Shown here: positions 1-8,112 of the stretch, piece by piece
How the letters are laid out: each line of letters opens with the position of its first letter
How positions within the stretch are numbered: position 1 is the stretch's first letter
Translations under genes and position numbers: made by a program
Assembly: GCF_009796285.1 (NCBI RefSeq)
Contig: NZ_CP047020.1
Location: 2,976,001-3,040,000 of the forward strand
Direction: 5' to 3'
DNA from: Streptomyces broussonetiae
GTDB taxonomy: Bacteria > Actinomycetota > Actinomycetes > Streptomycetales > Streptomycetaceae
DNA length: 64,000 bases
Notes under the pieces: generated by a model
Databases searched by the model: none
Told to the model about the DNA's origin: nothing
What the model saw: only the letters and a program-made list of their open reading frames with translations

Positions 1-356
1 CCCGCGAGCAGGTACGGCTGGCAGCCGGACGCAGGCCCGCTCCTGACGTCCCCTTGGTCGAGTTCGTGGAGTGTGCGACGCCCGCGGCGGTGCTGCGCGA
101 GCTGGACCGGGGCGGCATCGACGTGTGCGTGCTGGACGGCGAGGCCGTGCCGGTGGGGGGCATGGGGGTGTGCCGGCAGATCAAGGACGAGGTGTTCAAC
201 TGCCCGCCGGTGCTGCTCCTGATGGGCCGGCCGCAGGATGCGTGGCTGGCCACGTGGAGCCGTGCCGACGCCGCGGTCACCCTGCCGGTGGATCCCGTCG
301 AGTTCGCCTCCTCGCTCGCCTCTCTGCTGCGGCGTGAGCGGTTGTTGAGCGCCTAG
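1..356 (+). CDS. Receiver-domain-like protein, 3' part
   Basis: The frame is open to the left edge, so the start lies outside the window; about 118 residues are visible. It looks like the second half of a CheY-type receiver: a beta strand ending in an Asp (VCVLDGE), a helix of the type GVCRQIKD, a strand LLLMG, and a terminal helix SSLASLLRR. Where receivers have the switch lysine before a proline (KP), this protein reads TLPVDP, so the Lys is missing. The likely phospho-acceptor Asp is present. It may be a degenerate receiver that works without normal phosphorylation switching; no output domain follows. The partner kinase, if any, is not in view. It converges on the L,D-transpeptidase gene. 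Confidence 0.6.
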   Translation, partial: REQVRLAAGRRPAPDVPLVEFVECATPAAVLRELDRGGIDVCVLDGEAVPVGGMGVCRQIKDEVFNCPPVLLLMGRPQDAWLATWSRADAAVTLPVDPVEFASSLASLLRRERLLSA

Positions 357-442
357 CGGCCCGGGGCGCGGGGGCTTCGGCGCGCGTACCGGTGCGCCGT
401 GGCTCCTCGCGCCCACGCGGCGGTGGCCGCGCGCCGGAAGGA

Positions 443-462
443 GCCCCGCGCCTCCGCGGGGC
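443..462. terminator. GC hairpin between convergent genes
   Basis: GCCCCGCG and CGCGGGGC form an 8-bp perfect stem with a 4-base loop. It sits just after the stop of the leftward L,D-transpeptidase gene and about 90 bases past the receiver-like gene, so it could serve both as a bidirectional terminator. Confidence 0.55.
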
Positions 463-466
463 GTGT

Positions 467-1729
467 TCAGAACGCCGCCGGCTGCAGGCGTGCCACGTCT
501 CCGGGGGCCTGGGCACCCGTCTTCGCGTTCGCCAGCGCGCTGCCCTTGCTCCACTTCTTCCAGTCGACGTTCCAGTCGCCGAAGCCGTTGCCGAAGGGTT
601 CCATCGCCCGGCCGTTGGAGTTGACGACCTTGACGATGTCGCCGTCGCGGACGGTCTTGAAGAACCACTGGGCGTTCGACGTACTCATGCCCGTGCAGCC
701 GTGACTGACGTTCGCCGAGCCCTGTGATCCCACGGACCAGGGTGCGGCGTGGACGTACTCGCCGGACCAGGTCACCCGGGTGGCCCAGTAGACCAGCAGG
801 TCGTAGGAGTCGGAGGTGCCCTCGGCGATGCCGATCGTGGTGCCGCGCATGCGTACGAGGTACTGCTTGTCCAGGACGACCTTGACGCCGTTGCGGGTCT
901 CGAAGCCGGGCCTGCCCGTGGTGACCGGGATCCGGTTGATCTGCGCGCCGTTGCGGTAGACCGTCATCTGGTGCGCGGCGGCGTCCGTGAGGGCCTCGAT
1001 CCGGTCGCCCGTGGTGATCTTCAGCGGCTTGGCAGGACCACCCCACAGCCGGTCGCTGATCTTGATGCCGTCCAGGTTGCTGTGCACCGAGATGGCGGTG
1101 TGGGCCGGCCAGTACTCCTTGGGCCGGTAGTGGAGTTCCTTGCCGCTGACCCAGTACCAGGAGCCCTGCACCTCCGGCGTGGAGTCCACTTTGAGGGCAC
1201 GCTCGATGACGGCGCGCTGCCCCTTGTCCTTGACCTCCTGGTCGAGCTGGGCCGTGATGGGCTGTCCGACCCCGTATTCGCCCGCCTGCGGGCCGAACGT
1301 GACGGTCAGCCGCTTACGGGTGGTGGGATTGCTGGTGTCGAACGTGAGGACCTTGCGGCCGGGCGCGCCGTCGTCGTCCTCGGTGCTCACAGCGACCGTG
1401 TAGTGGGCGTTGGCGGCCAGCGGAGAGGTGCTGTGCCACCGGCTGCCGTCGGCGGCGAGTTCGCCCGCCACGTAGCGCCCTGTGGCGTCCTGGACGGTCA
1501 CGTCGGTGATCCGGCCGTCGTCGTCGTTGACGGTGATCTCCAGGGGCTTGTCCGGATCGACTCGTTTCCCCTCACCGGCGGGGCCGCTGAAGGAGATCAG
1601 GTCCGCTGCGTCGTACGGCCTGGCCGACAGGGGATTACCGTCCGAACCGCAGGCGGTGACGCCCGCGCCGAGGGCGGTCACCAGCAGCGTGCAGCTGACG
1701 ACGGTGCGGGTCCGCGGAGTGTGGTTCAT
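467..1729 (-). CDS. L,D-transpeptidase lipoprotein (YkuD family)
   Basis: This enzyme forms 3-3 cross-links between peptidoglycan stem peptides outside the membrane. The 420-residue product has a lipoprotein signal with lipobox GVTAC (lipidated Cys27). Two Ig-like, beta-rich modules follow (about 50-240), then a YkuD catalytic domain (about 255-385). The catalytic motif is SHGCTGMSTSNAQW, with the nucleophile at Cys345 and the conserved His343. The layout matches actinobacterial Ldt proteins such as LdtMt2. The ATG lies 6 bases after a TAGCGT -10-like box, which suggests a leaderless mRNA. It lies downstream of the cytochrome oxidase operon but is separated from it by a strong hairpin, so it is probably its own unit. 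Confidence 0.93.
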   Translation of the reverse strand: MNHTPRTRTVVSCTLLVTALGAGVTACGSDGNPLSARPYDAADLISFSGPAGEGKRVDPDKPLEITVNDDDGRITDVTVQDATGRYVAGELAADGSRWHSTSPLAANAHYTVAVSTEDDDGAPGRKVLTFDTSNPTTRKRLTVTFGPQAGEYGVGQPITAQLDQEVKDKGQRAVIERALKVDSTPEVQGSWYWVSGKELHYRPKEYWPAHTAISVHSNLDGIKISDRLWGGPAKPLKITTGDRIEALTDAAAHQMTVYRNGAQINRIPVTTGRPGFETRNGVKVVLDKQYLVRMRGTTIGIAEGTSDSYDLLVYWATRVTWSGEYVHAAPWSVGSQGSANVSHGCTGMSTSNAQWFFKTVRDGDIVKVVNSNGRAMEPFGNGFGDWNVDWKKWSKGSALANAKTGAQAPGDVARLQPAAF

Positions 1730-1735
1730 ACGATC

Positions 1736-1741
1736 ACGCTA
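1736..1741 (-). promoter_or_regulatory. -10 box of leaderless promoter for the L,D-transpeptidase
   Basis: TAGCGT on the minus strand ends 6 bases before the ATG at 1729. That spacing puts the transcription start at or next to the start codon, and no Shine-Dalgarno sequence is visible. Confidence 0.45.
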
Positions 1742-1826
1742 TGAGGCGTTCACCCCATTTGCGCGGCGTGTAACCCGTACGAGGGATCGACACTGCTCCA
1801 CATGAACGACCCTTCCTGTGGAAAAG

Positions 1827-1868
1827 CCGGGAGCCCGGACCCCCCTGACGGGGGATCCGGGCTCCCGG
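1827..1868 (-). terminator. Terminator of the ctaC-ctaD-ctaF operon
   Basis: A 13-bp perfect stem (arms 1827-1839 and 1856-1868) is extended by a C-run facing a G-run around the loop TGAC. It starts 17 bases after the ctaF stop and separates the oxidase operon from the L,D-transpeptidase gene. Confidence 0.8.
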
Positions 1869-1884
1869 TGCGCGTTCGCGTGTG

Positions 1885-2283
1885 CTACTGGGTGCGGTTC
1901 TCACCGTGGTAGTACTCGAACACCCAGCCGAACAGGCCGATCATGATGATCGGGGCGGCGAAGTAGATCAGCCACCAGCCGACCGCGATGCTGAGGAAGG
2001 CGATCGCACCGCCGAAGCCCAGCATGAGCGGCTGCCAGCTGTGCGGGCTGAAGAAGCCCAGCTCGCCCGCGTCGTCCGCGACATCGGCCTCCATGTTGTC
2101 CTGGGCGCCCGCGTCGACCCGCCGGGCGGTGAAGCCCAGGTAGAAGCCGATCATGACGCTCAGGCCGAAGGCCAGGAAGAGCGCGGTGGTTCCGGCCGGC
2201 TCCTTCGACCACACGCCATACACGATGGCCATGATCAGGATGAAGACGCTCAGCCAGATGAACATCCGACCCTGGATCTTCAC
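1885..2283 (-). CDS. ctaF: Cytochrome c oxidase subunit IV (actinobacterial type)
   Basis: Small membrane subunit of the aa3-type cytochrome c oxidase, found in the actinobacterial bc1-aa3 supercomplex. The 132-residue product has four hydrophobic stretches: two near the N-terminus ([16 protein letters not shown] and the following [16 protein letters not shown]) and a pair near the C-terminus. The GTG start overlaps the ctaD stop in a GTGA junction, so translation is probably coupled. It is the last gene of the leftward ctaC-ctaD-ctaF operon and is followed by a strong terminator. Confidence 0.95.
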   Translation of the reverse strand: MKIQGRMFIWLSVFILIMAIVYGVWSKEPAGTTALFLAFGLSVMIGFYLGFTARRVDAGAQDNMEADVADDAGELGFFSPHSWQPLMLGFGGAIAFLSIAVGWWLIYFAAPIIMIGLFGWVFEYYHGENRTQ

Positions 2284-4013
2284 TTGCCGGCCTCCTTGCT
2301 GCCCGCGATGGCGGTGCCGTGACCGGCGTGCTCGAGCTGCTCGAGCGCGGCGATCTCAGGGTGGTGCAGGTCGAACGCCGGGGATTCGCTGCGGATCCGC
2401 GGCAGGGTGACGAAGTTGTGCCGCGGCGGCGGGCAGGAGGTCGCCCACTCGAGCGAACGGCCGTAGCCCCACGGGTCGTCGACGTCGACCTTCTTGCCGT
2501 ACTTGGCCGTCTTCCACACGTTGTAGAGGAACGGCAGGATCGACAGGCCGAGGAGGAAGGAGCTGATGGTCGAGACCGTGTTCAGGGCGGTGAAGCCGTC
2601 GGCCGCCAGGTAGTCGGCGTAACGACGCGGCATGCCCTCGGCGCCCAGCCAGTGCTGGACCAGGAAGGTGCCGTGGAAGCCGATGAACAGCGTCCAGAAG
2701 GTGATCTTGCCGAGGCGCTCGTCCAGCATCTTGCCCGTCATCTTCGGCCACCAGAAGTGGAAGCCGGAGAACATCGCGAAGACGACCGTACCGAAGACCA
2801 CGTAGTGGAAGTGGGCCACCACGAAGTACGAGTCGGAGACGTGGAAGTCCATCGGCGGCGAGGCCAGGATGACACCGGTCAGACCACCGAACGTGAAGGT
2901 GATCAGGAAGCCGGTCGCCCAGAGCATCGGCGTCTCGAAGGACAGTGAGCCCTTCCACATCGTGCCGATCCAGTTGAAGAACTTCACACCGGTCGGTACG
3001 GCGATCAGGAAGGTCATGAAGGAGAAGAACGGCAGCAGCACACCACCGGTGACGTACATGTGGTGCGCCCACACCGTCACGGACAGACCGGCGATCGAGA
3101 TGGTCGCGGCGACCAGACCCATGTAGCCGAACATCGGCTTACGCGAGAAGACCGGAATGACCTCGGAGATGATGCCGAAGAACGGCAGCGCGATGATGTA
3201 CACCTCTGGATGGCCGAAGAACCAGAAGAGGTGTTGCCACAGCAAGGCTCCGCCGTTTGCGGCGTCGAATACATGGGCGCCGAATTTTCGGTCCGCCTCC
3301 AGGGCGAACAGCGCGGCCGCGAGGACCGGGAAGGCGAGCAGGACCAGGACGGCGGTCAGCAGCACGTTCCACACGAAGATCGGCATGCGGAACATGGTCA
3401 TGCCCGGAGCACGCATGCAGATGATCGTGGTGATGAAGTTGACCGCGCCGAGGATGGTGCCGAAGCCGGAGAAGGCCAGACCCATGATCCACATGTCGGA
3501 GCCGATGCCCGGCGAGCGGACCGCGTCCGACAGCGGGGAGTAGGCGAACCAGCCGAAGTCGGCCGCGCCCTGCGGGGTGAGGAAGCCGCCCACCGCGATG
3601 GTCGAGCCGAACAGGTAGAGCCAGTAGGCGAACATGTTCAGCCGCGGGAACGCCACGTCCGGCGCACCGATCTGCAGCGGCATGATCCAGTTGGTGAAAC
3701 CGGCGAACAGCGGCGTCGCGAACATCAGCAGCATGATCGTGCCGTGCATCGTGAACGCCTGGTTGAACTGCTCGTTCGACATGATCTGCAGGCCCGGACG
3801 GGCCAGCTCGGCGCGCATCAGCAGCGCCATCACGCCACCGATCAGGAAGAACGCGAACGAGGTGACCAGATAGAGCGTGCCGATCGTCTTGTGGTCGGTG
3901 GTCGTCAGCCACTTCACCACGACATTGCCGGGCTGCTTGCGCCTGACCGGCAGCTCGTTCTCGTAAGAGTCCTCAGCTGCCGCGGCACCCTGGGGTTCGT
4001 TGAGGATGCTCAC
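2280..4013 (-). CDS. ctaD: Cytochrome c oxidase subunit I
   Basis: Catalytic subunit that reduces O2 to water and pumps protons; it carries heme a and the heme a3-CuB centre. The 577-residue product has about 12 transmembrane helices. The expected ligands are present: the heme a His in [11 protein letters not shown], the [13 protein letters not shown] segment with the CuB His and cross-linked Tyr, the CuB His pair in VWAHHMYV, and heme ligands in HFHYVVFG. I chose the GTG at 4013 (MSILNEPQG) because its first base pairs fit a GTGA overlap with the ctaC stop; the open frame continues further upstream inside ctaC but without support. It is the middle gene of the cta operon. Confidence 0.97.
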   Translation of the reverse strand: MSILNEPQGAAAAEDSYENELPVRRKQPGNVVVKWLTTTDHKTIGTLYLVTSFAFFLIGGVMALLMRAELARPGLQIMSNEQFNQAFTMHGTIMLLMFATPLFAGFTNWIMPLQIGAPDVAFPRLNMFAYWLYLFGSTIAVGGFLTPQGAADFGWFAYSPLSDAVRSPGIGSDMWIMGLAFSGFGTILGAVNFITTIICMRAPGMTMFRMPIFVWNVLLTAVLVLLAFPVLAAALFALEADRKFGAHVFDAANGGALLWQHLFWFFGHPEVYIIALPFFGIISEVIPVFSRKPMFGYMGLVAATISIAGLSVTVWAHHMYVTGGVLLPFFSFMTFLIAVPTGVKFFNWIGTMWKGSLSFETPMLWATGFLITFTFGGLTGVILASPPMDFHVSDSYFVVAHFHYVVFGTVVFAMFSGFHFWWPKMTGKMLDERLGKITFWTLFIGFHGTFLVQHWLGAEGMPRRYADYLAADGFTALNTVSTISSFLLGLSILPFLYNVWKTAKYGKKVDVDDPWGYGRSLEWATSCPPPRHNFVTLPRIRSESPAFDLHHPEIAALEQLEHAGHGTAIAGSKEAGK

Positions 4014-4969
4014 AGGTTGTTCGTCTCCCGGTTCTTCTCGTGGCTCGTCTGCGCGATGCCGGCGGGAATGTAACCGGTCTGCCCCTTCTTGGCGAGGTCC
4101 TTGAGGTGCGCCTCGTACGCTGCCGGGGAGACGACCTTCACGTTGAACAGCATCCGGGAGTGGTCGACGCCGCACAGCTCGGCGCACTTGCCGAGGAAGG
4201 TGCCCTCATGGTTCGGGGTCACCTGGAACGAGTTGGTGTGGCCCGGGATGACGTCCATCTTCATCAGGAACGGCACCACCCAGAAGGAGTGGATGACGTC
4301 ACGAGAGGTGAGGACGAAGCGGACCGTCTTGCCCTTGGGCAGCCACAGCGTCGGACCGGGGTTGCCCGTCTGCGGGTTCTTCGAGGCGGGCGTACCGACG
4401 TCGTAGACACCGCCGGCGTTCACCGGGAAGTCCTTCTTGAACCGGTCCGGAATGGCGTCCAGGTTCTTGTCGGTCTTGGCGTCGCCGGAGACACCGGGGA
4501 CGTTCTCGACGTAGTTGAAGCCCCAGCTCCACTGGAAGCCGACCACGTTGACCGTGACGTCGGGCTTCTTGGAGAGGTCCAGGAGCTTCGACTCGTCCCG
4601 GGCCGTGAAGTAGAAGAGCACCGAGATGATGATGATCGGGACCACCGTGTACAGGGCCTCGATCGGCATGTTGTACCGAGTCTGCGGAGGTACTTCGACC
4701 TTGGTGCGGCTGCGCCGGTGGAAGAAAGCACTCCACAGGATCAGGCCCCACACCAGCACGCCGACGGCGAGCGCGGCAGCCCAGGAGCCCTGCCACAGGG
4801 AGAGGATCCGCGGAGCCTCTTCCGTGGTCGGGGTGGGCATACCAAGGCGGGGGAAGTCCTTGTATGTGCAACCGGTAGCGGTCGCCAGGACCAGGCCCGC
4901 GGTCATTGCCTGCAGCAGCTTCCGCCGCATCGGGCGCCGCGGCGAGCGGTCGGAGCCGTTGGGACTCAC
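4010..4969 (-). CDS. ctaC: Cytochrome c oxidase subunit II
   Basis: Accepts electrons from cytochrome c at the CuA centre and passes them to subunit I. The 319-residue product has a lipoprotein-type signal (lipobox ATATGC), two transmembrane helices (about 45-65 and 90-110), and a periplasm-side cupredoxin domain. The CuA motif [12 protein letters not shown] has the two Cys, His and Met ligands. I chose the GTG at 4969 because GGAAGG lies about 6 bases upstream and because 319 residues is the usual length; an upstream start would add a basic, unconserved 49-residue leader. It is the first gene of the ctaC-ctaD-ctaF operon, with an inverted repeat about 80-110 bp upstream. Confidence 0.96.
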   Translation of the reverse strand: MSPNGSDRSPRRPMRRKLLQAMTAGLVLATATGCTYKDFPRLGMPTPTTEEAPRILSLWQGSWAAALAVGVLVWGLILWSAFFHRRSRTKVEVPPQTRYNMPIEALYTVVPIIIISVLFYFTARDESKLLDLSKKPDVTVNVVGFQWSWGFNYVENVPGVSGDAKTDKNLDAIPDRFKKDFPVNAGGVYDVGTPASKNPQTGNPGPTLWLPKGKTVRFVLTSRDVIHSFWVVPFLMKMDVIPGHTNSFQVTPNHEGTFLGKCAELCGVDHSRMLFNVKVVSPAAYEAHLKDLAKKGQTGYIPAGIAQTSHEKNRETNNL

Positions 4970-5048
4970 GTAGCGCCTTCCCGAGAGTCTCGCCCGCGCG
5001 GTCGGCTGCGGCCTTCTCGCTGGTCGGTCGCCGCCCTGCGTCGGGCAG

Positions 5049-5077
5049 GGGTTTGGATGTTTATGCGGACCAAACCC
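5049..5077. promoter_or_regulatory. Inverted repeat upstream of ctaC
   Basis: GGGTTTGG (5049-5056) and CCAAACCC (5070-5077) are 8-bp perfect inverted arms, 21 bp apart centre to centre (two helical turns). They lie 80-108 bp upstream of the ctaC start in the divergent ctaC/desulfurase intergenic region. A regulator site is possible, but no regulator is assigned. Confidence 0.4.
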
Positions 5078-5192
5078 TAGCCGACGCCCTCCGGGGGTTC
5101 GCGGGGAGGGGGGCATACGCGCTAGGGGTCACCCGAAAGCGCCTAGCGGCTCGGGTGGTTTCGGTGCGTTTGCGACCGCGGCACCGGGTCAT

Positions 5193-5220
5193 GGCTGGTC
5201 GCGCAGTTGCCCGCGCCCCT
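5193..5220. repeat. Streptomyces dispersed intergenic repeat
   Basis: The 28 bases starting GGCTGGTCGCGCAGTT and ending CGCGCCCCT closely match, from memory, an element that recurs in many Streptomyces intergenic regions. No second full copy was found in this window. Confidence 0.45.
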
Positions 5221-5257
5221 GGGGAGTTGTGGCCGACGCAAGTCTTACCGTTGCTGT

Positions 5258-6643
5258 GTGTCCTACTTCGACGCTGCCTCCGCCGCACCTCTCCATCCCG
5301 TCGCCCGTCAGGCGCTTTTGGCCTCCCTGGACGACGGATGGGCGGACCCTGCCCGGCTCTACCGAGAAGGGCGCAAGGCGCGGATGCTGCTCGACGCCGC
5401 CCGCGAGGCGGCCGCGGAGGCCGTCGGGTGCCGGGCGGACGAGGTGGTGTTCACGTCGTCCGGGACGCGGGCCGTACACACGGGCGTCGGGGGAGCGTTG
5501 GCCGGCCGCCGACGGGTCGGACGCCACCTGATCGTGTCGTCCGTCGAACACTCCTCGGTGCTCCATTCGGCGGAGGTGTTCGAGTCGGACGGCGGGACCG
5601 TCACCCAAGTGGCCGTGGACCGGGCCGGAGCCGTCGATCCCGCCGCCTACGAGGCCGCGCTGCGCGAGGACACGGCGCTGGCCGTGCTCCAGTCGGCCAA
5701 TCACGAGGTGGGGACCGTGCAGCCGGTGGCGGAGGTCGCCGGGGTGTGCCGGGCGGCCGGGGTGCCGCTGCTGGTGGACGCGGCGCAGTCGCTGGGGTGG
5801 GGGCCGGTCGAGGGCGACTGGTCGCTGCTGACGGGCAGTGCGCACAAGTGGGGCGGCCCGTCGGGGGTCGGGCTGCTCGTGGTGCGCAAGGGGGTGCGCT
5901 TCGCCGTCCAAGGCCCGGCCGACGAGCGGGAGTCGGGGCGGGCCGCGGGGTTCGAGAACATCCCGGCGATCGTGGCCGCCGTGGCCTCGCTGCGCGCGGT
6001 ACGGGCCGAGGCGGCCCAGGAGGCGGTACGGCTGCGGGAGCTGACGGCACGGATCCGGACCCGGGTGCCGCAGCTGGTGCCGGACGTGGAGGTGGTGGGC
6101 GACCCGGAGCGCCGGGTGCCCGGGATCGTCACGTTCTCCTGTCTCTATGTCGACGGAGAGGCCCTGCTCCACGAACTGGACCGCGAGGGCTTCGCCGTGT
6201 CCTCCGGATCGTCCTGTACGAGCAGCACGCTGACGCCGAGCCATGTGCTCAAGGCGATGGGTGTGCTGAGCGAGGGCAATGTCCGGGTGTCCCTGCCGCC
6301 GGGCACCGCCGAGGCGGACGTGGAGCGCTTCCTGGAGGTACTGCCGGGCACCGTGGCGGGCGTCCGCGAGAAGCTGGGAGCCCCGGCCCCCGCGAAGGCC
6401 GTACCCGCCGAGGAGGCCGGCGAAGTCGTCGTCGACTCCCTCGGCAGGCGCTGCCCGATCCCGGTCATCGAACTGGCCAAGGTGTTCGGGGGCGTGCCGG
6501 TGGGCGGCACGGTCCGCGTCCTGTCGGACGACGAGGCCGCCCGGCTGGACATTCCGGCGTGGTGCGAGATGCGGGGGCAGGAGTACGTGGGGGAGGAGCC
6601 GGCGGAGCGGGGCTCTGCCTATGTGGTGCGGAAGGTGAGCTGA
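5258..6643 (+). CDS. Cysteine desulfurase fused to a TusA-type sulfurtransferase domain
   Basis: A PLP enzyme that removes sulfur from cysteine as an enzyme-bound persulfide, fused to a sulfur carrier that could accept it. Residues 1-375 are a class V aminotransferase fold: the His of VEHSSVLHS, the PLP lysine in GSAHKWGGPSG, and the catalytic Cys loop SSGSSCTSSTLTPSH. Residues about 390-461 are a TusA/SirA domain with the CPxP motif (RRCPIPVIELAK). The product has 461 residues. The GTG at 5258 lies 6 bases after TACCGT, a leaderless arrangement that fits the conserved start MSYFDAAS; the open frame extends further upstream without a ribosome site. The fused carrier suggests sulfur delivery to tRNA thiolation, molybdopterin or Fe-S targets rather than a SufS role. 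It is divergent from ctaC. Confidence 0.9.
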   Translation: MSYFDAASAAPLHPVARQALLASLDDGWADPARLYREGRKARMLLDAAREAAAEAVGCRADEVVFTSSGTRAVHTGVGGALAGRRRVGRHLIVSSVEHSSVLHSAEVFESDGGTVTQVAVDRAGAVDPAAYEAALREDTALAVLQSANHEVGTVQPVAEVAGVCRAAGVPLLVDAAQSLGWGPVEGDWSLLTGSAHKWGGPSGVGLLVVRKGVRFAVQGPADERESGRAAGFENIPAIVAAVASLRAVRAEAAQEAVRLRELTARIRTRVPQLVPDVEVVGDPERRVPGIVTFSCLYVDGEALLHELDREGFAVSSGSSCTSSTLTPSHVLKAMGVLSEGNVRVSLPPGTAEADVERFLEVLPGTVAGVREKLGAPAPAKAVPAEEAGEVVVDSLGRRCPIPVIELAKVFGGVPVGGTVRVLSDDEAARLDIPAWCEMRGQEYVGEEPAERGSAYVVRKVS

Positions 6644-6683
6644 GCGGGTCCGGGAACCAAGGCCCCCGGACCCCGGCGCCGCC

Positions 6684-7658
6684 TCAGCCCAGGCAGGTCT
6701 GGACCTCCTCGGCGGCCGACTGCCCGTACGCCTTGGTGAACCGCTCCATGAAGTGCGCGCGGCTCAGCTGGTACTCCTGTGTGCCGACCGTCTCGATGAC
6801 CAGCGTGGCGAGCATGCACCCGACCTGGGCCGCCCGCTCCAGCGAGACACCCCACGCCAGGCCCGACAGGAACCCCGCGCGGAAGGCGTCGCCGACGCCC
6901 GTGGGGTCGGCCTTGCGCTCCTCCTCCGGGCAGCCGACCTCGATCGGGTCCTCGCCGACGCGCTCGATGCGCACGCCGCGCGAGCCGAGCGTGGTGACGC
7001 GGTGGCCGACCTTGGCCAGGATCTCGTCGTCGCTCCAGCCGGTCTTGGTCTCGATGAGGCCCTTCTCGTACTCGTTGGAGAACAGGTACGTCGCCCCCTC
7101 CATCAGCACGCGGATCTCGTTGCCCTCCATACGGGCGATCTGCTGGGAGAAGTCGGCGGCGAACGGAATGCTCCGGGAGCGGCACTCCTCCGTGTGGCGG
7201 AGCATGCCCTCCGGATCGTCGGCGCCGATGAGGACGAGGTCGAGGCCGCCGACGCGGTCCGCGACGGTCTTGAGCTCGATGAGGCGGGCCTCGCTCATCG
7301 CGCCCGTGTAGAACGAGCCGATCTGGTTGTGGTCGGCGTCGGTGGTGCACACGAAGCGGGCGGTGTGCAGGGTCTCGGAGATACGGACCGACTCGGTGTC
7401 CACGCCGTGCCGGTCGAGCCAGGCGCGGTACTCGTCGAAGTCGAAGCCGGCGGCGCCGACCAGGATCGGCCTGGTACCGAGCTGGCCCATGCCGAAGGCG
7501 ATGTTGGCGGCGACGCCACCACGGCGCACGTCGAGGTTGTCGACCAGAAAGGAGAGCGAAACCGTGTGCAGCCGGTCCGCGACGAACTGGTCGGCGAAGC
7601 GGCCGGGGAAGGTCATGAGGTGGTCAGTGGCGATGGAGCCGGTGACTGCAATGCGCAC
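6684..7658 (-). CDS. PfkB-family carbohydrate/nucleoside kinase
   Basis: An ATP-dependent kinase of the ribokinase/PfkB family, 324 residues. The C-terminal signature DPTGVGDAFRAGFL carries the catalytic Asp and the anion hole, and the N-terminal glycine-rich stretch RRGGVAANIAFGMGQLG is typical. Its M. tuberculosis relative beside ctaC, Rv2202c, is an adenosine kinase, so adenosine is a reasonable substrate guess, but sugar kinases share all these motifs. The GTG start at 7658 has GGAGA about 9 bases upstream. It converges on the desulfurase-TusA gene. Confidence 0.88.
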   Translation of the reverse strand: MRIAVTGSIATDHLMTFPGRFADQFVADRLHTVSLSFLVDNLDVRRGGVAANIAFGMGQLGTRPILVGAAGFDFDEYRAWLDRHGVDTESVRISETLHTARFVCTTDADHNQIGSFYTGAMSEARLIELKTVADRVGGLDLVLIGADDPEGMLRHTEECRSRSIPFAADFSQQIARMEGNEIRVLMEGATYLFSNEYEKGLIETKTGWSDDEILAKVGHRVTTLGSRGVRIERVGEDPIEVGCPEEERKADPTGVGDAFRAGFLSGLAWGVSLERAAQVGCMLATLVIETVGTQEYQLSRAHFMERFTKAYGQSAAEEVQTCLG

Positions 7659-7788
7659 GACGGGAAATCTCCTGCGGGAGGCTGGATTGACAGTTCACGC
7701 TACCCGCTCGGGCGAGACCGCTGTAGCTGGCAAAACTACCCGATAGTAGAGCTTTCTTCGCACCCCCGACCGTGCTTACGGTGCCGTC

Positions 7789-7998
7789 ATGACGAACCTC
7801 AAGGTCCACTCCCCCGCCCCGGCCGACCTCGAGGGCGACCTCGCCGCGCTGCGTGTCGACTGCGCGCGGATGGCGCCGCACTGGGCGGTGCCGCCGCACG
7901 CCGCGCCGCGGCCGGTGCCGCCGTCCCTGATCCACGGGGTGAGCGTGCCGGCGCGCTCCGCGCGGCTGCTGGACGCGATGTCCGACTACGGCGACTGA
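7789..7998 (+). CDS. Small conserved hypothetical protein, 69 aa
   Basis: I do not recognise a family. The product is short, rich in Pro and Ala in the middle (HWAVPPHAAPRPVPPS), and ends LLDAMSDYGD, with no membrane segment or signal. Support for a real gene: the ATG lies 6 bases after a TACGGT -10-like box, codon use matches its neighbours, and a similar small gene sits at this position in other Streptomyces as I remember. It is divergent from the PfkB kinase. Confidence 0.6.
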   Translation: MTNLKVHSPAPADLEGDLAALRVDCARMAPHWAVPPHAAPRPVPPSLIHGVSVPARSARLLDAMSDYGD

Positions 7999-8112
7999 CA
8001 CGCCGGGCGCGTTCACCGGGAACCGCGCGCTCCCCGCCCGCGTCCCATCGCCGTCCCCCACGCGGGGGAGGCGGGATACGACCGCGGGACACGACCAGCG
8101 AGGAGCGATGCG

